DNA of 64,000 nt from Rhabditoides inermis (Eukaryota > Nematoda > Chromadorea > Rhabditida > Rhabditidae), in contig CAWZYM010000440.1 of assembly GCA_963966185.1 (NCBI GenBank), positions 83,501 to 147,500 of the forward strand, in the 5' to 3' direction. The notes under the pieces are model-generated. The model searched no databases, was not told the DNA's origin, and was given only the letters and a program-made list of their open reading frames with translations. Both the position numbers and the translations under genes were made by a program. Positions 46,547 through 58,131 of this stretch are shown in pieces; the stretch's first letter is position 1, and each line of letters opens with the position of its first letter.

Positions 46547-46658
46547 AGAGAGAGGCGCAGGTTTGTGTTAGTATTTGTAAACGCTTTATGCATGTGCTTT
46601 TGCTGCATTGGGACAAGACAAAGTTCATTTGTTTACGCAAGTACTTTTTAAATAAAAT
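45593..46658. mobile_element. 1.07-kb insertion of unknown class with terminal hairpin and inverted repeat
   Basis: Comparison with block copy 5 shows about 1,066 bp inserted here. The left end is a hairpin at 45596-45626 with perfect 14-bp arms (AAAAGAGAGGGCGC and complement) and loop GCA. The right end is one arm of a 104-bp inverted repeat (46294-46397 versus 46555-46658, one mismatch seen) enclosing a GA tract. The interior includes GC-richer unique DNA (45640-45970) with no gene recognised. No clear target-site duplication or transposase. Confidence 0.6.
46294..46658. repeat. 104-bp inverted repeat around a (GA)n tract
   Basis: Arms 46294-46397 and 46555-46658 are near-perfect reverse complements; between them are about 60 bp of other sequence and a GA tract (46465-46554). 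A further 23-bp piece of the right arm (GTTTGTGTTAGTATTTG and on) occurs in direct orientation at 45998-46020. Confidence 0.9.
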
Positions 46659-47610
46659 TTGTTTTGTATTTGCTCAGAATATAGAATTTGCACTGTTTGT
46701 GGAGTGTGGTGAGCTGTTTCGTAGTGCATGGTGATGTTCTCGCTCATTTGCACAGTTTACTGTCTCTTTCTCTGGCATCAGACAGACTGACAGCTGGCGC
46801 ACTCTCACCTCGCCACACTCTCTCGTCGCGGGGCAATGAAACGACGTCGATTAGAGGAATTTAATTGATAGCGGGCGTCAGAGGTCACAAAAAGATGCAA
46901 TTTTTGGTAGAAGTGTAGTGGCCACCTATTTGCATGATGTAATAAAGGAAGACCTTACACGGTTGCCTAGTTTTCTTGAACAACCCGCGACAACTGTTTG
47001 GTCTCGCCTCGCCTCGACTAAATCACTTCGTGAAAGCTAACCAGAAAGAGTTATAAAAAGATTACGGGCAGATTTGTAGGTAAGGGAGTGTAGAGGAGTG
47101 ACGTCGAAACCGTTTTTCGATAGCTGAAGTCTGCGATTCGCAGTAATCGTTCTTGTAAAGTATACTCAAAGAGGCATAAAATGTGGCCCCGCCTTTCTTT
47201 TCCCTCTCATCATTGACACACTGTTTCGTCGGTCAGTGTCTGACCCTTGCCTTTTTGCAGTCTATTTCGCCGGATTGTCTAACCGTCACGTTTTGCCTTA
47301 TAAGTCCGCGGAGATGAGAGTTATCAAAAAGCTCTATTTTATACCGCATCTCCAGATCGAGGGCTTCAAGTAGATGTCAAATTTGTAGTAATCCATACGT
47401 CGGTGAGCCTTGTGGAGATACGGACGTATTGACACCATAGGACATTTAGCCAGAACGGCGCAGCGGCGCTGCGACTAGCGCGCTTCGCGCGCTAGAAATA
47501 TAGTTATAAAATAAAGGAGAAAATTATCTATCGATTGATATATAGATTGACTTGATTTGTGCTCTGGAAGTGCTATTAGGAGCTGTGCTAGAAGTGCTGT
47601 TGTCAGTCTT
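46659..47610 (+). repeat. ~1-kb conserved block, copy 11, main part (divergent subfamily)
   Basis: Same divergent distal half as copy 10, with hairpin at 47475-47495 and the extra small hairpin before it. Pairing is fully conserved even though the neighbouring 300 bp differ greatly from the common block. Confidence 0.85.
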
Positions 47611-48882
47611 CCAGTAGATGACTGATCTTTATTTCTTTCCTTTTTTTATTTTCAGTAATTTTAATTAATCAGAAAGTGTCACAGTCTATCTGGTTGATAG
47701 TATCTGGTTGACTGCTTTTCTACAGATGTATTTACCTTGCTCATAGAAGGCGGTCCGGCACGCTCCGCTGTCAGAGCCTATTAGTAGATCAGTAATAAAA
47801 AATCATAATATAGTGATCACTGATACTGATATGCTTTTTTCCCGACTCTCTGATATTTCACTCTCTCGGATGCACAGAGAAGGCGCTCCGGCACGCTTCG
47901 CGTGCCTTCGCGGTCAAAGCCGATCAGTAGATCAGTAATAATGAGAATATATTGCTCACTGTTACTGATATGCATTCTCTCCGACTCTCTGATATTTCAC
48001 TCTCTCGGATGCACAGAGAAGGCGCTCCGGCACGCTTCGCGTGCCTTCGCGGTCAAAGCCGATCAGTAGATCAGTAATAATGAGAATATATTGCTCACTG
48101 TTACTGATATGCATTCTCTCCGACTCTCTGATATTTCACTCTCTCGGATGCACATAGGAGGCGCTCCGGCGCGCCTCCGCGGTCAAAATCTATCAGTAGC
48201 TGGTTGACAATGATTAGTTATAACGGATCTAATATTATAAAATCTCTACTCTCGCCTTTGATCACAGACAGCCGCTCCGCGCGCGTCGGCGGTCAAATTA
48301 TATCAGTAGCTGGTCGACAATCATTAGTTATCACGGATCTAATGTTATAAAATATCTACTCTCGCCTTTGATCACAGACAGCCGCTCCGCGCACCTCAGC
48401 GGTCAAATTATATCAGTAGCTGGTTGACAATGATTAGTTATCACGGATCTAATATTATAAAATATCTACTCTCGCCTTTGATCACAGACAGCCGCTCCGC
48501 GCGCCTCAGCAGTCAATTTCTATCAGTAGCTGGTTGACAATGATTAGTTATCACAGATCTGAGATTATAAAATATCTACTCTCGCCTACGATCATAGACA
48601 GCCGCTCCGCGCGCCTCCGCGGTCAAATTCTATCAGTAGATCAGTAATTATAATAATATATTGAACACTGATACTGATATGCATTCTTTCCTACGAGAGA
48701 GAGAGAGAGAGAGATTAAGAGTGGGTAAGCGTGGGATGTGCAGCTGGTTGACAATTCTGATTTAATTTAGATGCAAGTAGACTTAGGTTAGTTATCACTA
48801 ATCTGAAATTATAAAATATAAGAGAGAGATATAAGAAGAGAAGAGATAGGGAATAGGGAGAGAGAAAGAGAGCGAGCGACAG

Positions 48883-48921
<39 letters not shown>

Positions 48922-48939
48922 CGAAAAAGAGCAAGACAA

Positions 48940-48984
<45 letters not shown>

Positions 48985-49084
48985 GAAAAAAGAGATGAGA
49001 AAAGGAGAGGGATGAGAAAAAAAGGTTACATAGTATTTCGCCTCGCCTCACTTCCCTGATTGAATATAGAATGTCGTTAGTGCT
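47611..49084 (+). repeat. Linker, satellite B and A, (GA)n and a block stub
   Basis: Linker (47611-47755), three B monomers, four A monomers (about 48195-48630), a broken B monomer joined to a GA tract (48695-48718), leader, GA tracts (48822-49000), then only the first ~70 bp of a block (to GTCGTTAGTGCT, 49084) fused to satellite A. It is a super-unit reduced by deletions. Confidence 0.85.
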
Positions 49085-49555
49085 TCGCCTTTGATCACAG
49101 ACAGCCGCTCCGCGCGCATCCGCGCTCAAATTCTATCAGTAGCTGGTTGACAATGATTAGTTATCACGGATCTAATATTATAAAATATATACTCTCGCCT
49201 ACGATCATAGATAGCCGCTCCGCGCGCCTCTGCGTTCAAATTCTTGCAGTAGCTAGTTGACAATGATTAGTTATCACGGATCTAATATTATAAAATATCT
49301 ACTCTCGCATACGATCATAGATAGCCGCTCCGCGCGCCTCTGCGATCAAATTCTATCAGTAGCTGGTTGACAATGATTACGGATCTAATATTATAAAAAA
49401 AACAATCTACTCTCGCCTACGATCATAGATAGCCGCTCCGCGCGCCTCAGCGGTCAAATCCTGTCAGTAGCTGGTTGACAATTATTATTTATTTCAGATC
49501 CAAGTAGACTTTATAGTTATCACTTATCTAATATCATAAAATTCATGAAAGAAAG

Positions 49556-49601
<46 letters not shown>

Positions 49602-49625
49602 GAAAAAAGAGAGATGAGAAAAGGA
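49085..49625 (+). repeat. Satellite A (about four monomers), leader and (GA)n
   Basis: 110-bp monomers, one with a 10-bp gap (ATGATTACGGATC, near 49373), a leader of the ATTTCAGATCCAAGTAGAC type and a GA tract at 49561-49600. Confidence 0.9.
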
Positions 49626-50613
49626 GGTGGTACTACAAAGTATTTCGCCTCGCCTCACTTCCCTGAGTGAACATACAATGACGTGAGTGCATAATGTTTT
49701 ATTGTATGTGCTCAGAATATAGAATTTGCACAGTTTGTGGAGTGTGGTGAGCTGTTTCGTAGTGCGTGGTGATGTTCTCGCTCATTTGCACAATTGACTG
49801 TCTTTTTCTCTGACATCAGGCAGACTGGCAGCTGGCGCACTCTCACCTCGCCACACTCTCTCGTCGAGGGGCAATAAAGTGGCGTCGATTAGAGGAATTT
49901 AATTGATAGCGGGCGTGAGAGGTCACAAAAAGATGCAAATTTTGGTAGAAGTGTAGTGGCCACCTATATGCATGTTGTAGTAAAGGGAGACCTTACACGA
50001 TTGCCTAGTTTTCTTGAACAGCCCGCGACAATTGTTTGGTGTCACCTCGCCTCGACTAAATCACTTCGTGAAAGGAAACCAGGAGGATATATAAAAAAGA
50101 TTACGGGCAGATTTGTAGATGAGGGAGTGTAGAGGAGTGACGTCGAAACCGTTTTTCGATAGCTGAAGTCTGCGATCCGCAGTGCTCGTTCTTGTGAGGT
50201 CTACTCGCCACAGCCGATTCGTCAGTGACCCGTCTCCTCGCCTCACACACTATTTCGCCTGTTTTCTGTCTGACTCTCTCAGATTACGCGCTATTTCGTC
50301 GGACCTTCTTGAGCTTATAGCTCCGCGGATATGAGAGATAAAGATCTGAAAATTGGAATCCTGCATCTCGGGACCGAGACCATCGGATCGATGTCACGTT
50401 TGGCTAGATAGGAGTAGTGGGTGGCGCGGTAGAGCGATGTATGGACAGACACCATAGGGCATTTTACACATACTAGCGACTAGCGCGCTTCGCGCGCTAG
50501 AAATTTAGGTATAAAATAGAGGAGAAAATTATCTATCGATTGATATATAGATTGACTTGATTTGTGCTCTGGAAGTGCTATTAGGAGCTGTGCTAGAAGT
50601 GCTGTTGTCAGTC
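49626..50613 (+). repeat. ~1-kb conserved block, copy 12
   Basis: Full block with hairpin at 50480-50500. The - strand frame found in the other copies is cut short here by a small insertion near 50090, which argues against protein coding. TACTAGCGA before the hairpin duplicates part of its arm. Confidence 0.85.
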
Positions 50614-51620
50614 TTCCAGTAGATGGCTGATCTTTGTTTCTTTCCTTATTTTTTTTATTTTCAGTAATTTCAAATAATTAGAAAGTGTCACAGTCTATCT
50701 GGTTGATAGTATCTGGTTGACTGCTTTTCTACAGATGTATTTACCTTGCTCATAGAAGGCGGTCCGGCACGCTCCGCTGCCTATCAGTAACAGCAATACA
50801 AAATCACAGCCTATCAGTAACAGTAATAAAAAATCACAATATAATGATCACTGATACTAATATGTTTTTTTTCCGTCTCTCTGATCTCTCACTTTCTCGT
50901 ATGCACATAGAAAGCGCTCCGGCACGCTTCGCGCGCCTCCGCGGTGAAAGCCGATCAGTAGATCAGTAATAATGAGAATATATTGATTACTGTTACTGAT
51001 ATGCATTCTCTCCGACTCTCTGATATTTCACTTTCTCGGATGCACATAGGAGGCGCTCCGGCACGCTTCGCGCGCCTCCGCGGTCAAAGTCTATCAGTAG
51101 ATCAGTAATAATAAGAATATATTTATCACTGTTACTGATATGTGTTCTCTCCGACTCTCTGATATTTCACTTTCTCGGATGCACATAGGAGGCGCTCCGG
51201 CACGCTTCGCGCGCCTCCGCGGTCAAAGTCTATCAGTAGATCAGTAATAATAAGAATATATTGATCACTGTTACTGATATGCATTTTTTTCGACTCTCTG
51301 ATATCTCTCTCGTATGCACATGGAGGGCGCTCCGGCACGCTTCGCGCGCCTCCGCGGTCAAATTCTATTAGTAGATCAGTAATAATAAAATATATTGATC
51401 ACTGTTACTGATATGCATTCTCTCCGACTCTCTGATATTTCACTCTCTCGGATGCACACAGGAGGCGCTCCGGCACGCTCCGCGCGCCTCCGCGGTCAAA
51501 ATATATCAGTAGATCAGTAACAGTAAGAATGCACTGATCACTGCTACTGATATGAATTTTCTCCGACTCTCTCGTATGCTCATAGAGGGCGCTCCGGCAC
51601 ACTCCGCGGTAAAAGCCTAT
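50614..51620 (+). repeat. Linker and satellite B array, paralogue of 36.25-37.1 kb
   Basis: Same order of rare monomer variants as at 36.25-37.13 kb, then a switch near 51500 to sequence matching about 34.03 kb with one monomer deleted. This places a duplication breakpoint inside the satellite. Confidence 0.85.
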
Positions 51621-51724
51621 CAGTAGCTAGTTGACAATTTTTATTTATTAGAGATACAAATATACTTTATAGTTATCACTGGTCTTATATTATAAAATTT
51701 AAGCGAGCGAGAGAGAAAGAGAGG

Positions 51725-51756
<32 letters not shown>

Positions 51757-52384
51757 CGTGAGAAGAGAGGGATAAGTGAAGGAAAGAGATGAGAAAAGAA
51801 GGTTACATAGTATTTCGCCTCGCCTCACTTCTATGATTGAATATGGAATGACGTGAGTGCATATAGTATTGTTTTATTGTATGTGCTCAGAAAATAGTTT
51901 GTTGGAGTGTGATGAGCTGTTTCGTAGTGCATGGTGATACTCTCGCTCATTTGCACAATTGACTGTCTCTTTCTCTGACATCAGACAGACTGGCAGCTGG
52001 CGCACTCTCACCTCGCCACACTCTCTCGTCGCGGCCGACTCTCTGATCTTTCACTCTCTCGTATGCACATAGAAAGCGCTCCGGCACGCTCCGCGCGCCT
52101 CCGCGGTCAAAATATATCAGTAGATCAGTAATAGTAAGAATGCATTGATCACTGCTACTGATATGAATTATCTCCGACTCTCTGATCTTTTACTCTCTCG
52201 TATGCCTTTAGAGGACGCTCCGGCACGCTACGCGCGCCTCCGCGGTCAAAGCCGATCAGTAGATCAGTAATTATAATAATATATTGAACACTGATACTGA
52301 TATGCATTCTCTCCTACTCTCTGATCTTTCACTCTCTCGTATGCTCATAGAGGGCGCTCCGGCACACTCCGCGGTAAAAGCCTA
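51621..52384 (+). repeat. Leader, (GA)n, truncated block copy 13 and satellite B
   Basis: Closely matches 34.32-35.09 kb, including the block broken at CTCTCTCGTCGCGG (52033) and the TATGCCTTTAGAGGACGCTC monomer. It is cut at GCCTA(T) by the LTR element. Confidence 0.88.
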
Positions 52385-52981
52385 TGTGACGTATGCTGCG
52401 CACACGGAAACCTAGCATGAACTCAACAGCACTCTCTGATGCTATCATGCCACCGCCGAGAGCTCGCTGACGCATCTCTCTCCCACACGCGCGGCGCACG
52501 TGCATCTGACCTCTCGCCCTCGCGCTCTCTCCTCTCTCACCCACACTTCGCATCATGCGTGAATCACTGAGAGAGAGAGTACAAGCAGACAGTTAGAGGC
52601 TTCTTGCCACATTCCTCAAGATCAACCAATCAACCCGGCTACACTCAATCAAACCACTTCCCACACCACTTTCAATATCACTCCTCATCATCTTGGGAAC
52701 GAGCCCTAATGTGTTGTCATTCCAGGCGCAATCGCCTGCCGGCGATCTTTCCCCGGCGCTCTCCCCTCACCCCGCACGCCAACATCCGACAGTACTTAAG
52801 CATCTCCACCAAGTTCCTCGGGGTCGACTCCTTTTGCTTTTTGCAACTATGCCACTCTTTCCGCGATAAAATGTGCTCTTTTGCCGTATCATATGTTGTG
52901 ACGTTGTGTGTGTTGGGTACGGTAGTTGCCACGTTCAACTCCGCTGCCGCCCACCCTGACCAGGTGGCGGCATGAGTTACT
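52385..52981 (+). repeat. Left LTR
   Basis: Starts TGTGACGTATG and ends GAGTTACT. Compared with the right copy I see only one substitution (GCCTGCCGG versus GCCTACCGG) and a 2-bp indel (ACTTAAGC versus ACTTATAAGC), so the insertion is very young. Confidence 0.85.
52871..52975 (+). CDS. 34-aa signal-peptide-like ORF inside the left LTR
   Basis: ATG preceded by GATAAA opens a 34-codon frame: MCSFAVSYVV, a hydrophobic core continuing TLCVLGTVVATF, then NSAAAHPDQVAA and TGA. It has the layout of a secretion signal with a plausible signal-peptidase site after SAAA. GACCAG followed by GTGGCG near its end could act as a splice donor, which would make this a signal-peptide exon for downstream sequence. 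The same ORF is in the right LTR. Unusual for an LTR; function inferred only from composition. Confidence 0.4.
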   Translation: MCSFAVSYVVTLCVLGTVVATFNSAAAHPDQVAA

Positions 52982-52994
52982 GGTAGCAGCGAGC
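52981..52994 (+). promoter_or_regulatory. Putative primer-binding site
   Basis: TGGTAGCAGCGAGC lies at the end of the left LTR. Its first nine bases are complementary to the 3' end of initiator methionine tRNA; later bases match poorly, so the tRNA identity is tentative. Confidence 0.45.
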
Positions 52995-53725
52995 TTCTTA
53001 TTGTAATTTAATAAGACTTTCCACCCCTCTCTCTTCCCCCGGGTCTCTGTCTCTCTGGTCCAGCGACCGCTTCCCGCGTAAACGTTGGCATTTCACCCTC
53101 CCTTCACACACCCCACCGGCAGATTGCGCGTTTTGTTCCGAGAAGAGTGCTTTTTGCACCGCATTTGAAGTTTGACCCGTATTGGCATGGCGACCCCATC
53201 AGTACGTAGTAGTAAACCCACTCCCCGAGCGGAGTGGTTGGCCACTGTTCGAGTAGACATGGGATGAACGACCCCCATACATGAGAGACAGGATGTTGTG
53301 ACCCCTGTGAACGCGGTAGGATGTTTGACCCCTGCCTCCGAGGTTTTTGAGCAGCGTGTGCAGCGTTGCGAGCAGCGAACCCGCTGTTGCTTTTTCAGCA
53401 CTTCTTACCGTTCCGTAGTCAGACATATTACCGTTTTCGCGACTCTATTCCCGTTCCATAGCGCGTCCGCTATCAGTTTGTTACGTTGTGTTCCGAGTTG
53501 TACCTGTTGTCCGCGGCGCTACACTCTAGCACCGGCTTTTCGCCACATTCCTCCGACCGCCCCAGCACTTGCTGATGTCAATTGGCTTCTGCCTCTACCC
53601 CTAACTGTCTCCAGGCTTCTGCCACTCTCTACACCCGCTCCTAGGCTCACTTTCTAGGGCTTCTGCCCCTTCCACAAGCAACAACGAGTCAGATATTTCC
53701 AGCTCATGTTCCAGACATCGTTTAA
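52995..53725 (+). other. Internal region of the LTR element, no recognisable gene
   Basis: Unique sequence. A 119-codon frame (53298-53657) exists but has no family resemblance; Ser/Pro/Leu-rich composition follows from CT-rich DNA. Confidence 0.4.
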
Positions 53726-54754
53726 GCAGAATCAGAAGATGAGGACGGCGAAGCTCAGAAGACAACTCGACCCGTCAGACAGGTAGTCATTCCGAAACCT
53801 ATCAGCACTAGCAGACAGAAACTTTGGCCTCCTCTCCGACAACAGCTTCTCGTATTCGGTAACATCTCTCATCTCATAATCTTCCCTTGCCTTATCGGCT
53901 CAGTTTCAACTACCCGCACCCGGCGCGCGGTCTCTGCTTCTCCTACAGTGGTGCAAATTCTGTTATTTTCCGACCAATTGATTTCAGCGAGTTATGATGC
54001 CTAGCGCGAGCGAGTGTGTGTACAACTCCGGACACTGCTCGTTGTCGGAGGGAGCCACAGCCGAAGCAGATGGAGGACTGTGAGTTCATTTCCTTTACAT
54101 GTTAGTGTTAGAAACTTGGTAGAAACAGCCCAGTTTGGATACTCTCAAACTGACAGAATAGGTATCACAGTCACGGCTTATGCGAGCACTTATCAATGTA
54201 TAGCTCGGATACTTGCAGTAAAAGTAGACCAAACAATCAACATCCACCACCTATTTTCCTATTCAGCCAGTCCACTGTTGCACTTTGCAGTATATTAATC
54301 ACATTGGCCACCCCGCCAGCTTAGTCAGCAATCTCACAGCTCTTCCGTGTTGGGCGAACCGACAATGTGGTAGATACTGTAGGAACACATGTCACATTAC
54401 GAAGCTGCTTGCTCTTCCTCCGACCAAATCCACCTCGTTCTATTCCATTCCAAATTCCAACCATGCCACGAGGCCATAGTTACTCTAGACAATGTTTTCG
54501 CATTTTATGACCCTCTCTCCTATACAAGCGATTCTCCCCTCATCCCAAATTGCAGACTACAGCACGGTAAGTCCGGTCATCAGAGGATTGTCAAACAAAT
54601 TCGTAGTTCCACCCACTTTTCAGCGCAGCAGACAGTAACTTTCACCCGAACCAATCCCACTAAAGATAACTTATTCCTCCCGTGTTGCAGATCTGGACGA
54701 GCACAGAGTCGGAGGGACACGGAGTCGCCACCGGAGCCGTCATCAAGGAGAACG
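53726..54754 (+). pseudogene. Three consecutive exon-like segments, unidentified
   Basis: Segment 1 (53726-53782) encodes AESEDEDGEAQKTTRPVRQ and ends at a GTAGTC donor. Segment 2 (53988-54079) follows GATTTCAG and encodes RVMMPSASECVYNSGHCSL then SEGATAEADGG, ending at GTGAGT. Segment 3 (54691-54754) follows TGTTGCAG and encodes SGRAQSRRDTESPPEPSSR, ending at GTGAGC. Lengths and phases let all three join in one open frame. An acidic-to-basic composition and good splice sites suggest a real spliced transcript, but the product is not recognised and the splicing is inference. Introns kept in the sense orientation are odd in an element that moves through RNA. Confidence 0.35.
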
Positions 54755-56100
54755 GTGAGCACAAATGATTCGCACTTTCGTCGCTTGATTTTTTTTAGTT
54801 GCGTAATCGTCTCCGCAATTTGCATTAGGTCTCTTTTATGTTTGCAAATTGACATGCATCTGAATACTAGGTTGTTTTCTACCCGCTTCCTCTCGCACTT
54901 CCGAGCTGCTCCACCGTCTGTCTCTCCTATAAATGCGCCTCATTCCCTCTCTGTCGCTGTCGCTTATCGCGCAACCACATATCCACTTCCCTTTCCATTT
55001 CCGCTCGCTATTACTCTCGTGTCGAGAAAACAACTCTATTTTATTATCTCCGAGATTTCTGATGATCTAATGGAAGTTGTCGTGTTACCCGTGTTTCTCG
55101 CCTACCCGCGCTATCTCTGATCTGCCTGCGTCTAACTCTGTGCATCTTTCACAAACTCATGCTATCGCTGACTCGTCTCGCACTCCACGTCTCTCTCTGA
55201 TCCCACGTCTTCTCCAAATATCCGCGCTTCTCTCTCTGATGGCTTATCACGCACCTCATCCCCGCAACTCGGTCTCTCTGTATTCAACATTGAATCCGAA
55301 CCGTCCTTTCTTTCGCAAGGGTCCGCCACCAGAAATAACGTAGATGTATCCGCAATTATGGTAGCTAACACCTCTCTCGCAACCGTAGTCCGTAGTAGGT
55401 GTTTTCCACTTTGATTCTCCACGTATAGAAAAAGCGACAGGATTGTCAGGTACAGAAGTATATAGTTGTGACTATCCGCGTATTTTGAAAATAAAGTGCA
55501 ATCTTCGAGTGACGTAACAGCTAGAAAAGGCGTTCTTGCATGCAACATTATTTTCGGAAACGATTTGCGCACCAAGCTCCCTCCATAGCGCATAGACCAC
55601 CGCAGCGATTTTTAATCTTCGACGAAGTCAATCAGTCAATACCAATTTTCTCCATAAACTGCAACTACCTACATACCTACCCCCGTACCCCCCGAACCCG
55701 TCTGTCCAGACCGGATTATTTCCACTTCCAATCAATGTATAACTGGCGAGTCCGAGAAATTCTTTGAAGCCAGCCTCTCGCAGCCAGTAGACGCTATGTA
55801 TGTTTATGTCCACAATCGCGCGCAAAATCACTCACCGACACGGGTCTACTCGCCGCACAAAAATCTCATTGTAAATCCCAGCAAAAAAAACCTTTCACAG
55901 TTTTTACATATATGACAATTTGCGATGCGCGATAATCATTGATATAACTTTATCAAACATTCTAGTAGAGCTCCTCCCAATCCTTAATCCTTTTCTGGAA
56001 ATGAAGTCCCTGAACTGTGTCTGTGTGTCCACACTGTCTCACCCATTCCTACGGTCACCGGCACATTCTCGGCTGCGATTCATTCGACAACAAACCACCT
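54755..56100 (+). other. Internal region of the LTR element with broken coding-like frames
   Basis: A Ser-rich open stretch at about 55185-55400 (SLSDPTSSPNIRASLSDG, then VDVSAIMVANTSLATVV) and a following frame with VFHFDSPRIEKATGLSG look protein-like but are separated by stops and frame changes. No retroviral enzyme motif found. Confidence 0.3.
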
Positions 56101-56436
56101 GAATCCATCAGCCAATGGCAAGCCCCAATGAAAAGTTGATGGCGTCGGAAGACCCGACGCCTCGTCCTAATGACGCCCGATGATGCTAACCACTCCGAGC
56201 CCAATGGAAGACCCTGCGGAGGAGCAGACCGTACTCGAGGAGAAGCACGCGCATTCTTCGACACCAAGTTCTGGAAAAACCTGATGATGGAGGCACCTAC
56301 GCATTCATCACGCATGCCGACGCGATCACCGACTCCACTCACACCTCCACCATCGCTTATGGCGACTTTACATCTACGGACGTCGCCGCTTACTACGGGC
56401 AACACTCTCATTGTCGTCCGCCGCCCTGTCCACCGA
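56101..56436 (+). pseudogene. Coding-like segment before the minisatellite
   Basis: Several frames alternate as the protein-like one: MASPNEKLMASEDPTPRPN, then TTPSPMEDPAEEQTVLEEK, then DDGGTYAFITHADAITDST and STIAYGDFTSTDVAAYYGQ. The need to change frame implies either introns or indels in a decayed ORF. Confidence 0.3.
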
Positions 56437-57090
56437 CACGCTGACCGACACGCCCGCCCCCTGTCACACGCTGACCGACACGCCCGGCCCCTGTCACACG
56501 CTGACCGACACGCCCGCCCCCTGTCACACGCTGACCGACACGCCCGCCCCCTGTCACACGCTGACCGACACGCCCGCCCCCTGTCACACGCTGACCGACA
56601 CGCCCGCCCCCTGTCACACGCTGACCGACACGCCCGCCCCTGTCACACGCTGACCGACACGCCCGCCCCCTGTCACACGCTGACCGACACGCCCGCCCCC
56701 TGTCACACGCTGACCGACACGCCCGCCCCCTGTCACACGATGACCGACACGCCCGCCCCCTGTCACACGCTGACCGACACGCCCGCCCCCTGTCACACGC
56801 TGACCGACACGCCCGCCCCCTGTCACACGCTGACCGACACGCCCGCCCCCCTGTCACACGCTGACCGACACGCCCGCCCCTGTCACACGCTGACCGACAC
56901 GCCCGCCCCCTGTCACACGCTGACCGACACGCCCGCCCCCTGTCACACGCTGACCGACACGCCCGCCCCCTGTCACACGCTGACCGACACGCCCGCCCCC
57001 TGTCACACGCTGACCGACACGCCCGCCCCCCTGTCACACGCTGACCGACACGCCCGCCCCCTGTCACACGCTGACCGACACGCCCGCTTC
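56437..57090 (+). repeat. 30-bp minisatellite
   Basis: About 21-22 copies of a 30-bp unit containing TGTCACACGCTGACCGACAC and GCCCGCCCCC, with 29- and 31-bp variants that shift the frame. One frame encodes a ten-residue repeat TDTPAPCHTL. Long frames on both strands here are produced by the repeat. Confidence 0.95.
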
Positions 57091-58019
57091 CCCACCGGAC
57101 CCACCGATTCCGACCTGACGCCGCCCCTTGCCACAGACAACACACTCAACTTTACCTACAACTCGCTTACTGCGACTTGACATATAACAACCTTCCCACT
57201 GCACCCGTCGATGTGCCCTCTGAACCCGCCGCCCTACCCACCGACACGCTCAACAACTTCACCCACACCTCACTCCTCGCTGATGGCGTTTCTGCAACCA
57301 CAAAGAACTACACTAATTCGACAACGCTGATCACCGAGCTCGATTCAACCGCCGTCGTCGCGACACTCCTAAAAACGCTCTACCGAATGAGGGCATGTGT
57401 ATGATGGATCTGGCCTCAACCGATTCGGCCACTCTTCACGATGACTACCCGATGACCACGCCGCCTATCACTCACGGACTACCTCCATGGAATCGAATAC
57501 TCCCACGCAGGACCCGACCCAAGCGGAGACGACTCCCGCGACTCAGGACGACTCCGCCGCCCCCGCTCCGGCGTTTAGCCCCTCTTCCACTCCCGTATCC
57601 AGGGCTTCTTGCTCCATCCCTCGCACCATGACACAGGACTCGTTGTGTTCGACCCTGCTGACCCATCCCAGCGCCGCCGCACCCGCCACGTCGTCCAGCT
57701 CCGCCGTGTCCGCTCTGCTTTCTCACCCGCCCGCACGACCTTGCCGCCGACACCGGCCCGACCACGCCCGTGTACGCGCCGTCATCTCCCATGGGGGACT
57801 GGGTGAACGAGGGATCCACGGAGTATCGCCCGACAACCCCACCCGTGATGATCTCCTTCAACCGACGGAGCAGGCCGAGCTCACTCTCAAGGAAGGTGTC
57901 TACTGCCACCTTCCCATCGGCCGGGCCGAGAACGAGGATGACGACGACAAGGTGGTCGAGGTGGACGCCAAGGTATATTGCCCGTCTCCGCCAGGAGATC
58001 ACTAACATCATGGAATGAG
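57091..58019 (+). pseudogene. Coding-like 3' region of the LTR element, broken
   Basis: After the minisatellite, protein-like segments occur in alternating frames: LNNFTHTSLLADGVSATTKN, MDLASTDSATLHDDYPMTT, TDYLHGIEYSHAGPDPSGDD (ending in a stop), TGLVVFDPADPSQRRRTRHV, and near the end LPIGRAENEDDDDKVVEVDA. The last part is acidic. The pattern suits one ORF damaged by several indels and one stop. No domain recognised. Confidence 0.35.
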
Positions 58020-58115
58020 GTCTTGGCTTTTCGCCACTCACTCGCCACTCGGCTTATCGCCACTACTACTCCCCTTCGCGGCGGGTATTTTTTTCCAATT
58101 GCCGAGGTCGGCAAC

Positions 58116-58131
58116 CCGCAATGGGGATAGC
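58116..58131 (+). promoter_or_regulatory. Possible polypurine tract
   Basis: GCAATGGGGATAGCT lies directly before the right LTR. It is only moderately purine-rich, so it is a weak candidate for the plus-strand primer. Confidence 0.3.

Noticed and set aside
56170..57180. 336-aa + ORF and 245-aa - ORF across the minisatellite
   Set aside because: Both owe their length to the 30-bp repeat; the protein-like frames on either side are different ones.
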